Assembly (NCBI GenBank): GCA_030248195.1
Contig: JASAND010015520.1
Location: 18,943 to 82,942, forward strand
Source: Trissonchulus latispiculum
Taxonomy: Eukaryota; Nematoda; Enoplea; Enoplida; Ironidae
DNA: 64,000 nt
Direction of reading: 5' to 3'
Of the stretch, positions 20,014-29,431 are shown one piece after another. The notes under the pieces are model-generated. The model searched no databases and was not told the origin of the DNA. It worked only from the letters and a program-made list of their open reading frames with translations. The position numbers and the translations under genes are program-made. Position 1 is the first letter of the stretch. Each line of letters opens with the position of its first letter.

Positions 20014-23000
20014 GGTACATTTCACGGAAAGAGTGCCAGTTGGAGAAGTTTTAACAATTGGAGAAATATCGCCAACTAATGGCGATTTTCGCCAAAGTTG
20101 AAGTAAAGTCCAAACAGAATTGGCGAAAAGCCATTGTAAAAACCTTTTTCCTGAATAATTTCATACCTTTTCGCCAATATTGGCGAAAAGTCCGGACTGA
20201 CTGGGCAAATTTATTCTTCCAGTCGGTCTGGACGTTTCGCCAATATTGGCCAAAAAGTATGAAATTATTCAGGAAAAAGGTTTTTACAATGGCTTTTCGC
20301 CAATTCTGTTTGGACTTTACTTCAACTTTGGCGAAAATCACCAGTGTTGGCGATATTTCTCCAATTTTTAAAACTTCTCCAACTGGCACTCTTTCCGTGA
20401 AATGTACCGTATATATAGGTGTGCTCTGTGCTGATCTTGCCAAGAATTGATACAATCAAACATTATATAAAATGAAATGCGATTGATTGTATATGTTTTA
20501 GCACAAGGACTGTCGACCACAAATTGTTTAAACTGCATATATACTTATTGTTGCTTTCTGTTGGTCCTGCTAGCGGCTGTATGCATAAAATATTTACGGA
20601 TCAGGTAGCTCAAAAAGAAACTAATCTAGCGCCACCCCTAGTCACCACGCAACCGGTACGGGAAATGTCATATTGAGCGCAATGCTTACGTTTGCAGTTC
20701 CTAACAGAGTAATTACCTATATATTTCCTCCCGAAAGACGATAAGTTCGCACGAATAGGGCGGAAGGAGGGAATTCCCTATTCGGCGACAAAGCTGGTTT
20801 CTTTCATTTTAGTCGCCGAGTAGATTCCCTATTCGGCGCACATAGCTGGTTTCTTTCATTTTAGTCGCCGAGTAGATTCCCTATTCGGCGCACAAAGCTG
20901 GTTTCTGTCATTTTAGTCGCTGAGAAACGGCATTTTTCCGCTTCAGCAGAATCTCAGTTGTAACCATGCACCGTGTATTTAACATTCAAGTCTTTCCCTA
21001 TTCTACCAAGTTGGTTGCCCGTCGAGGGCATTTTCCCCCCTAGTATGTATACGTATCATGTGCTAACTCGAAGCTATCAAATATCGCAAAATTTCTCGAT
21101 TTTCGATTTCTAAGGGGGGACCAAGAGAAACCGAAAAATTTTTGTCTTCGATTTTGCTGAAAAGCTGTGTATATATATAGGGTTTTCGGGGTCGTAGAAC
21201 ACTATTCTGAAGTTCGTTTTTGATTCAGCTTTTCGTCAACTTAGTAAAAGCTAAAGATTTAAGCTTAACCCAGACCCAGACAACCCCTATAATACTACTT
21301 CTTTTCAACAAAATCAAAGATAAAAAATTTTCGGTTTCCCTTGTTTCCCCTTAGATATCGAAAAAAATCGAATTTGGCTAAATCAAAAAATTTTGCGATA
21401 TTTGAACTCAGCGTAGTCGAAAACATACCCATAGTAAATTTTAACTCATTTAGTCAAGTTTTAAGGATTTTGAGTGGTGGAGGGGGATAATCGAGATAAG
21501 GCCCAAAATTAGTGCCAAACTTGACTTCTACGCGCGCAAGTTTTTATGCTTCTGGGGCCTTGAAATGAAAGTTTTGGCCTGACCCCGACCCAGGTCACGT
21601 GACCACTCCAGATGCGAAATTACTTTTGATTTTTTGTGAACATTATATACTATAAGCCTTACGGCAACAACAAAACCACGGTTTCTCCAGCCTTCTGTTA
21701 AAGAAAGTGCCGTGTCCCAAATGATTGGCAAATGCGCACAGTTGCCAAAGGTGCAGTTTTGCTTCGACGTATACACACATTGTTCGTACAATATTAAAGG
21801 CCTGTTAAAGCTTTATGGTCAGCAGCTGGACTTATTCCAAGGAGTTTTGGAAGATATTTTCCTGGGGGCCCCAAAAAGTCAAGGGGTGTGTTGATTGGTT
21901 GAATTTAACTCTTATTTTCTCAACTCGTATTGTCCAAAGAATCTGACGTAACTTCGGTGTTTTACTTTATTCTGGAAAGTCGATCGGGAATAATTGTGTA
22001 CTACTTTTTCTGCGACATTTCGCTTTACAGTTTAGGCTATAAACTGTTTTGTTCAGGGGAGAATTTGTTGCTACAATATTGAATTAGCAAGTGCATACGT
22101 ACTTTTTAAAATTGGGGCTAGGTTTTTCTTAAATATAAATTTCAGTATTATATTATCTTTGTTTGAAGTTAGTTGCGTAGATAGGTGTTTGCTTTGGGGT
22201 CGGAACTTTGATAAACCATAGGCTGCATCTGAAGAGCGGGCCCATGGGTGTATCCGTAAATGGTTACGGGGAGGGGTAATCTCGTGAAGTTTGTTCTTGT
22301 TTTAGGTTAAGCCTAAGCCTGGGAAGTCTGGTAATCAAGAAGAGAAGCGAACCCTGGGCCTTGTATTGTTACGTGGAGAGCATGTTGTGAGCATGACAGT
22401 GGAAGGTCCACCTCCTAAGGATGTTAGTTTATTTTTAGTTTTTTGAGTTGCCGCTTTTTTAACAAAAAAGCCAGCCCTTTAGTTTTTGTATGTTCGTTAT
22501 TTTTTATTTCTTGCCGAATGTGTCCTCCCTGTATCTTGAGATTGGCTTTGCCGATCGGGCTGAAATTGAAAGATAGGGGCTACCCTCCCGGAAGTGTGGG
22601 CAGTCCGATACTTCCCCGATTCCGTAAAACGTAAATTTTTTTGTCTCCAATTTGCTAAAAAATAGGCCATAGACTCTAATTCTACGGCCCTAATTTCTAA
22701 ACTGCAATCTAAGTTTCCGGAAAATTTACGGGTTTCAAGATATTGGAACTGGAAAATTCTGGATTTTGAAGAATTTCCCAAAAAATGGTTGATATGGTAC
22801 TCAAATGAAACAGTTCGTCCAGCTGAGCAACTTTCCTTCCTCCGATTTTGCTCAGAAGTTGCCCATCCATAGGTTATAGATAACTCGACCACGCTGATTT
22901 CGAAACTGAAATTGAATTTTCCCGAAAATTTACGGATTTCGAGACATTTGACCCGGAACATTCAGAGTTTTCAAAAAATTTACTCATAAATGGCCGATAT

Positions 23001-26000
23001 GGTACTCTAGTAAAAGAGCTCCTCGAATTTTTCTTCTGGTGGCATTTTCTGGAAATGCGTTTGGCGAAAGTTGTGGCCGAAAAACCGAATTTCCAGGAAT
23101 TCACGAGAACCCGGATTTTGCATAAAATTTTTGTCTGCGATTTTGCTCAAAAGTTGGTCATAGGCTTATTCGACCACGCTGATCTCGAAGCTAAAATAGA
23201 AATTTACGGATTTCGAGATGTTCTACGCGGAAAATCTCATTTACAAAGGTAAAAATGCATCGGTAACCCGTTCATGCCAATTTGCTTGTTTCGCTTGTTT
23301 TTTGCTGTTGTGTAACATCTATGAGAATCAGAATTCAGGTTGTGTCCGTCCGGCGACTTCCCTCCCCATGAAATGCCTACAATAAATTTCGAACTCCGCC
23401 CATGATAACCCCAAATGCCCCCAATAAATTCCGAACTCCCCCCATGATAACCCCATTTCCCCCAATAAATTCCGAACTCTCCCCACAGTGGCGCACATAG
23501 GAACTTTTTTCAGGGGGGGGGCGGACCTCAGAAAAATTGGGGGGGGGTCTGGGGGCATCGCCTCCCAGAGTTGAAAAATTTTGGACAACAACGTTTAAAA
23601 TGCAAAAATAAGCGTAAATTCAGCAAAAATAGAAAAAATTTCGCGCCTAAACTTTTTGGAAAAGTTTAAAAAGTTGAAACGCTGAAATAAGGGTAAATTA
23701 AATTTTTGAAATATTACGTCCGCGCTACGCGCGGACAATAAAAATTTTCCTTTACATCTGGTTTCGGGGGGGGCGGCCGCCCCCCTTATGTGCACCCCTG
23801 CTCCCCATAACCCCAAAAATTGCCAAATTTTTTACTCAGTATTTCTGACGAAATTTTCACTATTTTAGCCTGAAAACGTACAAAAATTCGACTTTTCCCA
23901 AAATATGCCCTTCCTATTTTGGGTGAGCCCTCATCAATGGGGAGGGTCCTCGTGAAGCCTTAGAAAAATGTCAAGGAATATGCCATACAATTGTTAGTTG
24001 TTTGAAAGCTAAATGCTGGAAATTGTTCTGTTTTTTAAGACGTAGTAGATCTTAACATAATAACATGTAATCTGAAGCTGCTAAAATGTTTACGTAAAAT
24101 GTTTCAGGAAGACACTCCTCGTGTTCCCAAGGCTGGTGGCATGGCCGGACCAGGAATGGGTAAAGCTGCAGGTCGTGGTATGCCTCCTGTTGGACCACCT
24201 GGACCCCACCCGGGTATTTATTGAAATTTTATGACTACTACCTGAATTGTTTCGCAAAATGTTTTGTATTTCTTTTGTCTAGCCGTTTTGCGATCTTATG
24301 ATATGAGATTCTACCGTAGTAGTGGGTGGTTTTGGATTTCTATAGAAACAGCAGCGTTAGGTAGGAAAGATTTGATGCGAATTGTTTACTGATTTGATTT
24401 GATGATTTTCGCCATTTCAAATTTATTTAATCGATTTAACTCGGTACTCCATGGCCAATTGGTTGGAAACGATTTTTTGACTCTTCAAAATTCAAATTTC
24501 AAACTGACCATTAATGTGCGCTTAGAATATTGAATACGATGACTGCACTGGGATCTAATGATAAGAAGCCAGGGGTTGCTTCGAAAGACTCTTCAAGGAA
24601 TCCTAAGTCGAGCTTGAGCAGCTATTTATGAAATGTCTGATAACGGTTTATAACGTCAAACCTACACAGTTCCACAGTACATCGTTTATGGTCTCCAACA
24701 GACAAAAACCAAGCTTTGTCAGCGATTTCTTCTTATTATTATTGCGGGTGATTATAAAAACTCCTTTGGTGCTCTGACACATTTTGTTATTTTGTAGGTT
24801 TGGCAGGTCCTGTGCGTGGAGTTGGGGGTCCAGGACCCAGCGCCATGCAACCAGGCTATGGTATGGGTGGGCCTCCTGGCATGATGCCGCGTCCTCCAAT
24901 GCCGGGAATGATGGGCGGTCCTCCTGGTATGATGGGCAGAGGTAAATTTTCAGTCTGCCGTTTCTGTGTTGGACTTAGTTTTCTCGATTTTTAACATCTT
25001 TTTTAATATTTGCTAAAAACAAGCTCCATGATTCAGATTCAGCACTTCTTCTAGATGATTCTATAAAGCCCGGTTCACGATGAAGTGTTGTGTGCTCAGT
25101 ACTTAGGAGAAAGAAAGAAAACAGTTCATGATGAGAAGAAAATCACAAACGCAAACTTGAACGTAATTCAAAATCGATGTCAGCGTTGCGGATTTGATAA
25201 ACACAATGAGTTTGTTAACAGTGTTTTAAATAAATAAGTTTATTAAACTAACTTAAATTACAGCTTTGAAAAAGTTAAACTATAACTTAAGTTTAAGCTA
25301 ACTGTTTTTGTAAAAGCTAAAAAGCTAAAAGTTGTAATACTACCAACAGAATACTATAGCGCTCCTGTGATGATATCCTGTTTTAGTTTTCTACCAGTCA
25401 GTTTAGAGCAAGGCATATTTTGATTGGAAAGCACTAAAAGCACAACTCAAAATAACCAGCACTGAAAACTAGAATGATCCGGAAAAGCAGAAAACAGAAA
25501 GCACACCATCGTGAACTGTGCTTTATGTGTCTATTTTTCAAAAACGGAAAATTGTTGAATAGCCCTTGTACTGTCGTTGTGTGTTGCATTTAAACGAAAA
25601 AGTTGGCGTACGAACATTGAGTTATGGGACATTGAGTCTTGAGAGGTAAAACGGCTAAAACCCTTGAGAACGGCTACTCGCTAACAACTTTAAGCAAGAG
25701 TGTGACAAGCGTCACACTCTCTGTTATCAGCTCGCGAGCCTGTTTTGCGCGCTAACGGCCCACCCACCCCCCGCAATTGCGTACCTAGTGGACCCTCCCT
25801 CCCGCCCGCAAGTCAGTACCTAGTACGCAATTGCATATGTTCACTGGTTGCTTCTGTCCGTTTGGCCGTTTCCGCTTGTCCGTTTGTCCGTAAGGGATGT
25901 CCGTTTAGACTTCAACACTGTTCTACTTTTCCGGTTGTCTGTAAGCAATAAGTATCAATCAGTTTGGAAAAGAAAACCAGACAAACGGAAAGCTATGTAT

Positions 26001-27934
26001 GAATTGACCTTTGACTTCAGCAAAACGGAGAAACTGAATTCGGACAAACGGACAAAAGGAAAATAGGTTTGAACCGGGCTTAACAGAGAGTGTGACGCTT
26101 GTCAAACTCTTATGTATTATCAAGAGTATATAATAACTGTACAGTACATAATACATATACATAATAACTAGTTATTATGAACTCTTGGTATTATGTACTC
26201 TTGATTTAAATAACGATTATTGAAACTGGGGACCTCGGGACTGCAGGGCGATTTCCACAGATGCATGTTTAAGTTTAATGTTTACGGAGATTTACAAAAT
26301 GTCGAACATCCATAGTTAAGGAAGCCCACGTCACATAATTATATAATATATGAACGTTATGCGGAAAATCATGGACAGTAGAGAAAAATTTAGCTATGGA
26401 GAGAAAAGTTTCTGAGACAGGCACTGCTTTGAGTTTTCGCCTTAGAAAATATAATTGGCCAAGCCCTGGACCCAGTTTGGAAAACTTCTAGTGCTCACTT
26501 CTGATCTACTCGAACGAAAGCTCTCAGTATGGGAGGAACCCATCTGAATCTTGACTTAAGGGGGGGTCCACCATGAAAAAATTTATAGTCACGGATTTCG
26601 CTCATTTTTACACATAATGTAGCCACACATGTTGCACGTACCAAGTTTAAATATTGAGTTGTTTCATCCATGTCTCCACGAGTTACGAGCTATCAACTGC
26701 TTGCAATTGTAATAATGGGCGAAACGAGGGTACCGTTTGAGACTAAGGCAATTTTCCTTATACAGTCTTCGATTTTGGAGCTTCAACGGGGTGTGCATTT
26801 GAAACTTGATCTAAAGAATTAATTTTGTCCCGGTGTTGGCAGGCTAAACATGATTTCATGCCTTTTTTAACGACTTTAAGGAGCAGCAAGGCCAATGTTG
26901 AGGTTAGATAACAAAACCCTTTAACAGCCATTAACTTCAATTTGGTGCATTTCCGGACCATAGCCCAAGAAGAAAAAATGTTCCCCGCATTAAGAGCTTT
27001 CGATTTATGTCAAATTTATCATATTTTGAGAAATTTGAAAAAATAGATATTTTTGCTTTATGGGTGCCAGTCCGACAGATTGGGATGCAGCGACCACGTT
27101 GGGCTACTTAGCTGGAATAATTGTAGTCAACACTGAACTACAGCCACCAGAAATAACAAGAAACGAGATATTTTGGCATTTGGTAGCTGCTGATTGCAAT
27201 GATCTCACGTAATAGGCAAAAAATCGAAAAAATTCAAAATTTTGGTAAAAAATTAAATTTTTAGTGACAAAAAATCTCGAAACTGGGCAAAGATTATCAG
27301 CATCATTTGGTATTGTTAGAAGCGTCTACTTATATACTGTGATTTGTTGGAATCAGATTTATTTAGGCCTTTCAATTTATGTAATGCTTGATCAACTCAA
27401 AATCTAATTCCAACAAATTAAAGTATACAAATAGACGTTTCTAATGACACCAAATTATGCTGATAATCTTTGCCCAGTTTCGAGATTTTTTGACACTAGT
27501 CAAAAAATTGAAACTTTTCCAGTTTCCTATGTTTAACACATGAGATCTCAACTTTGAAGTGGAATTACTCATTAACCGTAAAAGATCCGACTTTAATTTC
27601 ACAAACTCGCTAAAATATACCAATGGGAGAACAAAATATGTGAAAATTAGCAAAATCGGAGATGGTCGAAAAATCGGCCAAAAATGGACCCCCCCCCCAC
27701 CCTTAAGTACTTGCGGCATGAAGCCTGATCATGCATAACGTATTTTTGTTTTTAGTTTTGAGGGAAGGACCCACTCATTACGAAACTTCAGTTTCAGTTT
27801 AAAGTCTCTCCCCAAAATAGTTTTTCTTTCAAGTGTTTGAAATTTTGAGCTAGCAGAAACATGATAGTGTACACTACTTATTTAGTTATTTTGATCAGTA
27901 CTTGTTTTTTGTTTGTTTAGGCGGTCGCTATTGA
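8961..27934 (+). CDS. SNRPB: Sm protein B/B' (SNRPB), six-exon gene
   Basis: Encodes the SmB subunit of the heptameric Sm ring that assembles on U1, U2, U4 and U5 snRNAs. Exons: 8961-8963 (proposed), 14814-14960, 22306-22422, 24108-24213, 24798-24941, 27921-27934. All introns are GT-AG and phases agree (0,0,0,1,1), giving about 176 residues. The Sm1 motif is in residues 15-50 ([31 protein letters not shown]). Sm2 is [18 protein letters not shown] near 67-84. A Gly/Pro/Met tail follows ([17 protein letters not shown] repeats) and ends RGGRY. The tail is shorter than in vertebrate SmB. RG dipeptides in it are the kind methylated in Sm proteins. Expected to be constitutively expressed. Family identity is certain; exon 1 and the last exon are inferred. 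Confidence 0.88.
8966..9009. repeat. (TA)n microsatellite
   Basis: TA run at the very start of SNRPB intron 1. It abuts the hairpin end of the first HINE-like element. Confidence 0.95.
9723..10090 (+). repeat. 163-bp tandem repeat, copy 1 array
   Basis: GCTGGTTCCACTTTGCC recurs at 9723, 9886 and 10049, exactly 163 bp apart. Each unit carries CTATAGGGGTTTTCTGG and CCCAGCTCATT. The open frames through it are by-products. Confidence 0.9.
10100..10765 (+). repeat. 147-bp tandem array, copy 1
   Basis: TTGGTACCAAATGAAAGCCC recurs starting at about 10121, 10268, 10416, 10563 and 10710 (spacing 147, 148, 147, 147). Each unit also holds GAGCTGAGCAACTTTTGTCA and a GGGGTGGGGTGGGGAC run. Confidence 0.95.
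11095..11240 (+). repeat. degenerate copy of the HINE-like 5' region
   Basis: A decayed match to the start of copies 1 and 2: an eroded hairpin (AGGTCGCAGTAGAGTCCCTTA), then CTGGAGATAAGAC and TAAAATAAGCTGCGCC. It suggests a third, older unit between the two good copies. Confidence 0.5.
12096..12440 (+). repeat. 163-bp tandem repeat, copy 2 array
   Basis: GCTGGTTCCACTTTG-type starts at 12096, 12259 and 12422, spacing exactly 163 bp twice. Confidence 0.9.
12490..13440 (+). repeat. 147-bp tandem array, copy 2
   Basis: The TTTGGTAT-AAATGAAAG core starts at 12505, 12652, 12799, 12947, 13098, 13245 and about 13394. Spacing is 147-151, with the 151 step at the internal duplication junction. Confidence 0.93.
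13702..14755. mobile_element. hAT element with TAGTGATGTGCGC termini
   Basis: TAGTGATGTGCGCTGAAGC and its complement at the ends, flanked by the exact 8-bp duplication TTATATAC (13694-13701 and 14756-14763). Subterminal regions are dense in GGAGCTCC palindromes, which could bind a transposase dimer. The interior is AT-rich without a transposase. It ends 58 bp before SNRPB exon 2. Confidence 0.88.
14814..14960 (+). CDS. SNRPB: SNRPB exon 2 (Sm1 motif)
   Basis: Between acceptor TTTCAG and donor GTATGT. 147 nt, 49 codons, phase 0 at both ends. Encodes [17 protein letters not shown] through DCEEFRR, matching the SmB N-terminus and Sm1. Confidence 0.93.
15269..15590. mobile_element. GATGCACCGGGG hAT MITE in SNRPB intron 2
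   Basis: 322-bp copy with TAGAGATGCACCGGGGCC and a complementary right end, flanked by the exact 8-bp duplication AACTCAAG (15261-15268 and 15591-15598). Confidence 0.87.
15599..16532. other. unrecognised intronic sequence, GC-richer patch
   Basis: 15990-16420 is less AT-rich than its surroundings and open in several frames on both strands, but I recognise no domain, splice framing or tandem structure. It may be a decayed element. A short stretch near 16445-16520 (CGACCCACCGAAAATCCGAC) resembles 60886-60925. Confidence 0.3.
17450..18610 (+). repeat. 149-bp tandem array in SNRPB intron 2
   Basis: The core TTTGGTATCAAATGAAAGCC starts at 17472, 17621, 17770 and 17908 (149, 149, 138), then after an inserted MITE at 18429 and about 18570. 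Units share GCGGCCTGTGGCGCCCTGAC and GTCCGGACCGGTCC. Confidence 0.92.
18019..18393. mobile_element. hAT-type MITE with TCTCGG repeats
   Basis: Ends CAGGGTTGGGAG and CCCAACCCTG, flanked by the near-identical 8-mers CCGGTCCA and CCGGTCCT (7 of 8). The interior has many GGTCTC/GAGACC words that make palindromes near both ends. It is inserted in a unit of the 149-bp array, so it is younger than the array. Confidence 0.72.
18667..18780 (+). repeat. 58-bp tandem duplication
   Basis: Two units beginning near GCCTAAGATAACGCACCGTG, at 18674 and 18732, 58 bp apart. Confidence 0.75.
19375..19447 (-). pseudogene. tRNA-like sequence, Asn(GTT)-type anticodon loop
   Basis: On the minus strand a T-arm (GCGGG, loop TTCGAAC, CCCGC) and a 5-bp anticodon stem TCTGC/GCAGA with loop GCGTTAA (anticodon GTT) are intact. 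The D-arm and acceptor stem pair poorly. This is either a decayed tRNA or the head of a tRNA-derived SINE. Confidence 0.45.
19459..19536. repeat. (TA)n microsatellite
   Basis: About 78 bp of TA, directly abutting the MITE at 19537. Confidence 0.95.
19537..19932. mobile_element. GATGCACCGGGG hAT MITE inserted in a TA tract
   Basis: 396-bp copy from TAGGGATGCACCGGGGC to its complement. TA repeats on both sides hide the target duplication, but the ends and interior match the other copies. Confidence 0.83.
19933..20010. repeat. (TA)n microsatellite
   Basis: About 78 bp of TA with one interruption; the continuation of the tract split by the MITE. Confidence 0.93.
20011..20411. mobile_element. 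401-bp near-perfect palindromic MITE
   Basis: TACGGTACATTTCACGGAAA at the left and its complement at the right. The match continues inward for almost 200 bp per arm, with only scattered mismatches and a short asymmetrical centre near 20190-20235. Flanking sequence is TA repeat, so a TA duplication is plausible. Mirror-image open frames on the two strands follow from the symmetry. Lies in SNRPB intron 2 and would be transcribed as a long hairpin. Confidence 0.85.
21070..21420. repeat. inverted repeat (foldback) of about 340 bp
   Basis: The left arm (ATATCGCAAAATTTCTCGAT ... AGAAACCGAAAAATTTTTGT) is matched in inverted form at about 21300-21410. A related sequence is at 30050-30300, so it belongs to a dispersed family. 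The centre carries TATATAGGGTTTTCGGGGTC. Confidence 0.6.
21421..22305. other. SNRPB intron 2, 3' part
   Basis: Mostly unassigned intronic sequence. 21508-21620 carries the GCCAAACTTGACTTCTACGC and GGTCACGTGACC motifs also seen near 61300-61430. No exon is supported here. Confidence 0.4.
22306..22422 (+). CDS. SNRPB: SNRPB exon 3 (Sm2 motif)
   Basis: Between acceptor TTTTAG and donor GTTAGT. 39 codons, phase 0 at both ends. Encodes [15 protein letters not shown] then [18 protein letters not shown] and PPPKD, the conserved Sm2 block of SmB. Confidence 0.93.
22780..23060 (+). repeat. degenerate TTTGGTAC-AAATGAAA repeats in SNRPB intron 3
   Basis: ATATGGTACTCAAATGAAAC followed by CAGCTGAGCAACTTT at about 22792, and ATATGGTACTC at about 22998. 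This is the same core and downstream word as the 147-bp arrays, in a different sequence background. Confidence 0.55.
23486..23800. mobile_element. CAGTGGCGCACATAGG MITE
   Basis: Ends CAGTGGCGCACATAGG and TTATGTGCACCCCTG, flanked by the 7-bp match CTCCCCA. The interior has a GGCGGCCGCC palindrome and G-runs. Probably hAT-type; 315 bp, no transposase. Confidence 0.68.
24108..24213 (+). CDS. SNRPB: SNRPB exon 4
   Basis: Between acceptor TTTCAG and donor GTATTT. 106 nt, enters in phase 0 and leaves in phase 1. Encodes [28 protein letters not shown], matching the SmB linker. Confidence 0.9.
24798..24941 (+). CDS. SNRPB: SNRPB exon 5 (Gly/Pro/Met-rich tail)
   Basis: Between acceptor TTGTAG and donor GTAAAT. 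144 nt, phase 1 to phase 1. Encodes [18 protein letters not shown], a near-invariant SmB signature, then [16 protein letters not shown]. Confidence 0.92.
25680..26220. repeat. inverted-repeat element in SNRPB intron 5
   Basis: GAGTGTGACAAGCGTCACAC near 25690 and an inverted counterpart near 26085-26105 (AGAGTGTGACGCTTGTC). Inner GTCCGTTTGTCCG and CGGACAAACGGAC are also inverted. Related in ends to the element at 40096-40450. Confidence 0.5.
26556..27706. mobile_element. TTAA-flanked element, family B, in SNRPB intron 5
   Basis: TTAAGGGGGGGTCCA on the left and a C-rich complement ending CACCCTTAA on the right; 1151 bp with TTAA at both edges. The interior has inverted segments around 27290-27480 (GGGCAAAGATTATCAGCAT). 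No transposase. Confidence 0.68.
27921..27934 (+). CDS. SNRPB: SNRPB terminal exon (GGRY-stop)
   Basis: After acceptor TTGTTTAG, phase 1 continues as GGC GGT CGC TAT TGA, giving a tail ...GRGGRY. It is the only acceptor downstream that keeps frame, closes with an RG-type end and is followed within 100 bp by a polyadenylation signal. A missed internal exon is possible. Confidence 0.65.
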
Positions 27935-28012
27935 AGAAAAACAATGTTTTCATCTCATTTGACATTCTTTTTTGAGCATAAATTGTTCTTGTTTGCATCT
28001 GTCAGTTTTTGT

Positions 28013-28018
28013 AATAAA
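28013..28018 (+). terminator. SNRPB: SNRPB polyadenylation signal
   Basis: AATAAA 79 bp after the proposed stop codon, followed by a GT/T-rich stretch, as expected for cleavage and polyadenylation. Confidence 0.6.
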
Positions 28019-28286
28019 TAACTGTCTCTTGTATACTATAAGAAATATCAACATTTCTTTAGTGGGTAACACACCAAAACGTAGAATTCTCAATTTGTAT
28101 CCGCTAGTCGGATGCAATTTCGCTAAAGCGATACTACAGTGAGCAAACAACGAACTTGGCCTGGGGTTACTTCGTTTACTTCAGGGTATGGTTACTTAGA
28201 GTAGTCAATAACCGTCGTCGTCTGTAAGCTTGTGCCAGCTGGCAGCAATATGCTGTTGAAGTTGACTAATTTTGCTTAGTGTCACC

Positions 28287-28348
28287 GTGCAAATCTTCCC
28301 CCCGGAAGATTTGCACCGGTGCAATTCTTCCCGGCGGAAGTTTTGCAC
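28287..28348. repeat. two tandem hairpins
   Basis: GTGCAAATCTTCC/GGAAGATTTGCAC with loop CCCC (28287-28316) and GTGCAATTCTTCC/GGAAGTTTTGCAC with loop CGGC (28319-28348). Related hairpins occur at 34163-34340. Confidence 0.75.
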
Positions 28349-28438
28349 CGGCAGAATGTCATAGTTATTAACAATAATAACTGCAACCGAGGTCTTAGCT
28401 AAGCTCTGGCGTATAGTTTCGAAATTGTAAAATGCAGC

Positions 28439-29423
28439 TTAAGGTCGCACTTCCCTTACATTCAGTCCACTTTGGAAAGCTGTAACTTACTCAATATTGA
28501 GAGCTATGAATTAAGCCAAATATCAAAATGAAGCTCTACATCTGCTGCGTCGTTTGGTATCACTGAAACGTGTCTACCTAGTTTGTATTGGTTGCAAACT
28601 TACCAAAAGTAGCCACAATTTTCGACCTAAATTTTTTCTGAAAAATTTTTACGCAACAGGAAAAGGGCCGTATCCAATGTGTTTATGAGATAATTTGCCA
28701 GGGACGGTTTTTTTATTTTGCCAAAATATCGTTTCAGTATACAGAAATTGAGCATTTTCTGAAAATTTGGCATTTTATCCAACTTTGAAAAATCATTGCT
28801 CTTGATTGGAGGCTGATAAAGAGAAAAATAAAAAACCGTCCCAGGCAAATTGTCCAAACATAGTATGTGTAGTATATCTTTTAGATCCACCCATTGGTTG
28901 TGGAGCAATCTTTGGTCAAAAAATTTTGGCCGCAATTTGACAAAATCAGTTATTCGCCCCGACTTTAAGGCTTATTCAGTGTACAGTGCTCTAATTAACC
29001 TAATTTGTGTCGCTGTTGAAGCTCTTTAAGTTGAGTATAAATGTGTCTACACTTGTAGTGCACACTGACTCCAATTAGACAATACCTGTTTTCAGCAAGA
29101 TCGTATTAAAAATAACCAGTTTTCGAGCAAAAATGTTTCAAAAATTCACTGCTCAAAAACGATAAGAGCTAGAAACTAATGTCTAAAAGCAAAGTTGTAG
29201 AGCACGTAATAGGCTTTAAAATAATTATAGTCGCTGGGCATAATTTTCTATAGTTCTAGAACTTCAAATTTTTGTTTCTCACTGTGCATGAATGTTATAA
29301 AGCTGGTGTTTTTACAGGACGTTTATTATCATTCCCGATGCATTTTCTGAAAATTTGAATGAAATTGAGCAATAATTGCATTTTCTGCAACTATATCTGC
29401 GCGTAAGGGGAGCACGACCTTAA
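28439..29423. mobile_element. TTAA-flanked element, family C
   Basis: TTAAGGTCGCACTTCCCTTAC on the left and GTAAGGGGAGCACGACCTTAA on the right; 985 bp between TTAA copies. No transposase seen. Confidence 0.75.
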
Positions 29424-29431
29424 TCGAAACA

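Larger units (their letters stand above)
18922..21042. mobile_element. 2.1-kb element with about 299-bp terminal inverted repeats
   Basis: The left arm 18922-19220 starts CTAGGGGGGAAAATGCCC; its inverted partner occupies 20743-21042. Each arm contains three 52-bp direct subrepeats (left starts 19046, 19098, 19150) with CGACTAAAATGA and GCCGAATAGGGAATCTACTC. The interior holds a tRNA-like sequence, TA microsatellites, a GATGCACCGGGG MITE and a 401-bp palindrome, all apparently later insertions. Long subrepeat-bearing inverted arms recall foldback or Mutator-like elements. No transposase; superfamily unknown. Confidence 0.7.

Noticed and set aside
19408..20101. Frames reading long Tyr-Ile repeats
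   Set aside because: Translation of TA microsatellites and flanking MITE ends.
20051..20455. Mirror-image frames of about 130 codons on both strands
   Set aside because: Forced by the palindrome; no start, splice or family support.
21712..21894. 60-codon frame ending PKSQGVC
   Set aside because: Looks mildly protein-like, but no family, splice framing or conservation can be shown, and it sits inside SNRPB intron 2.
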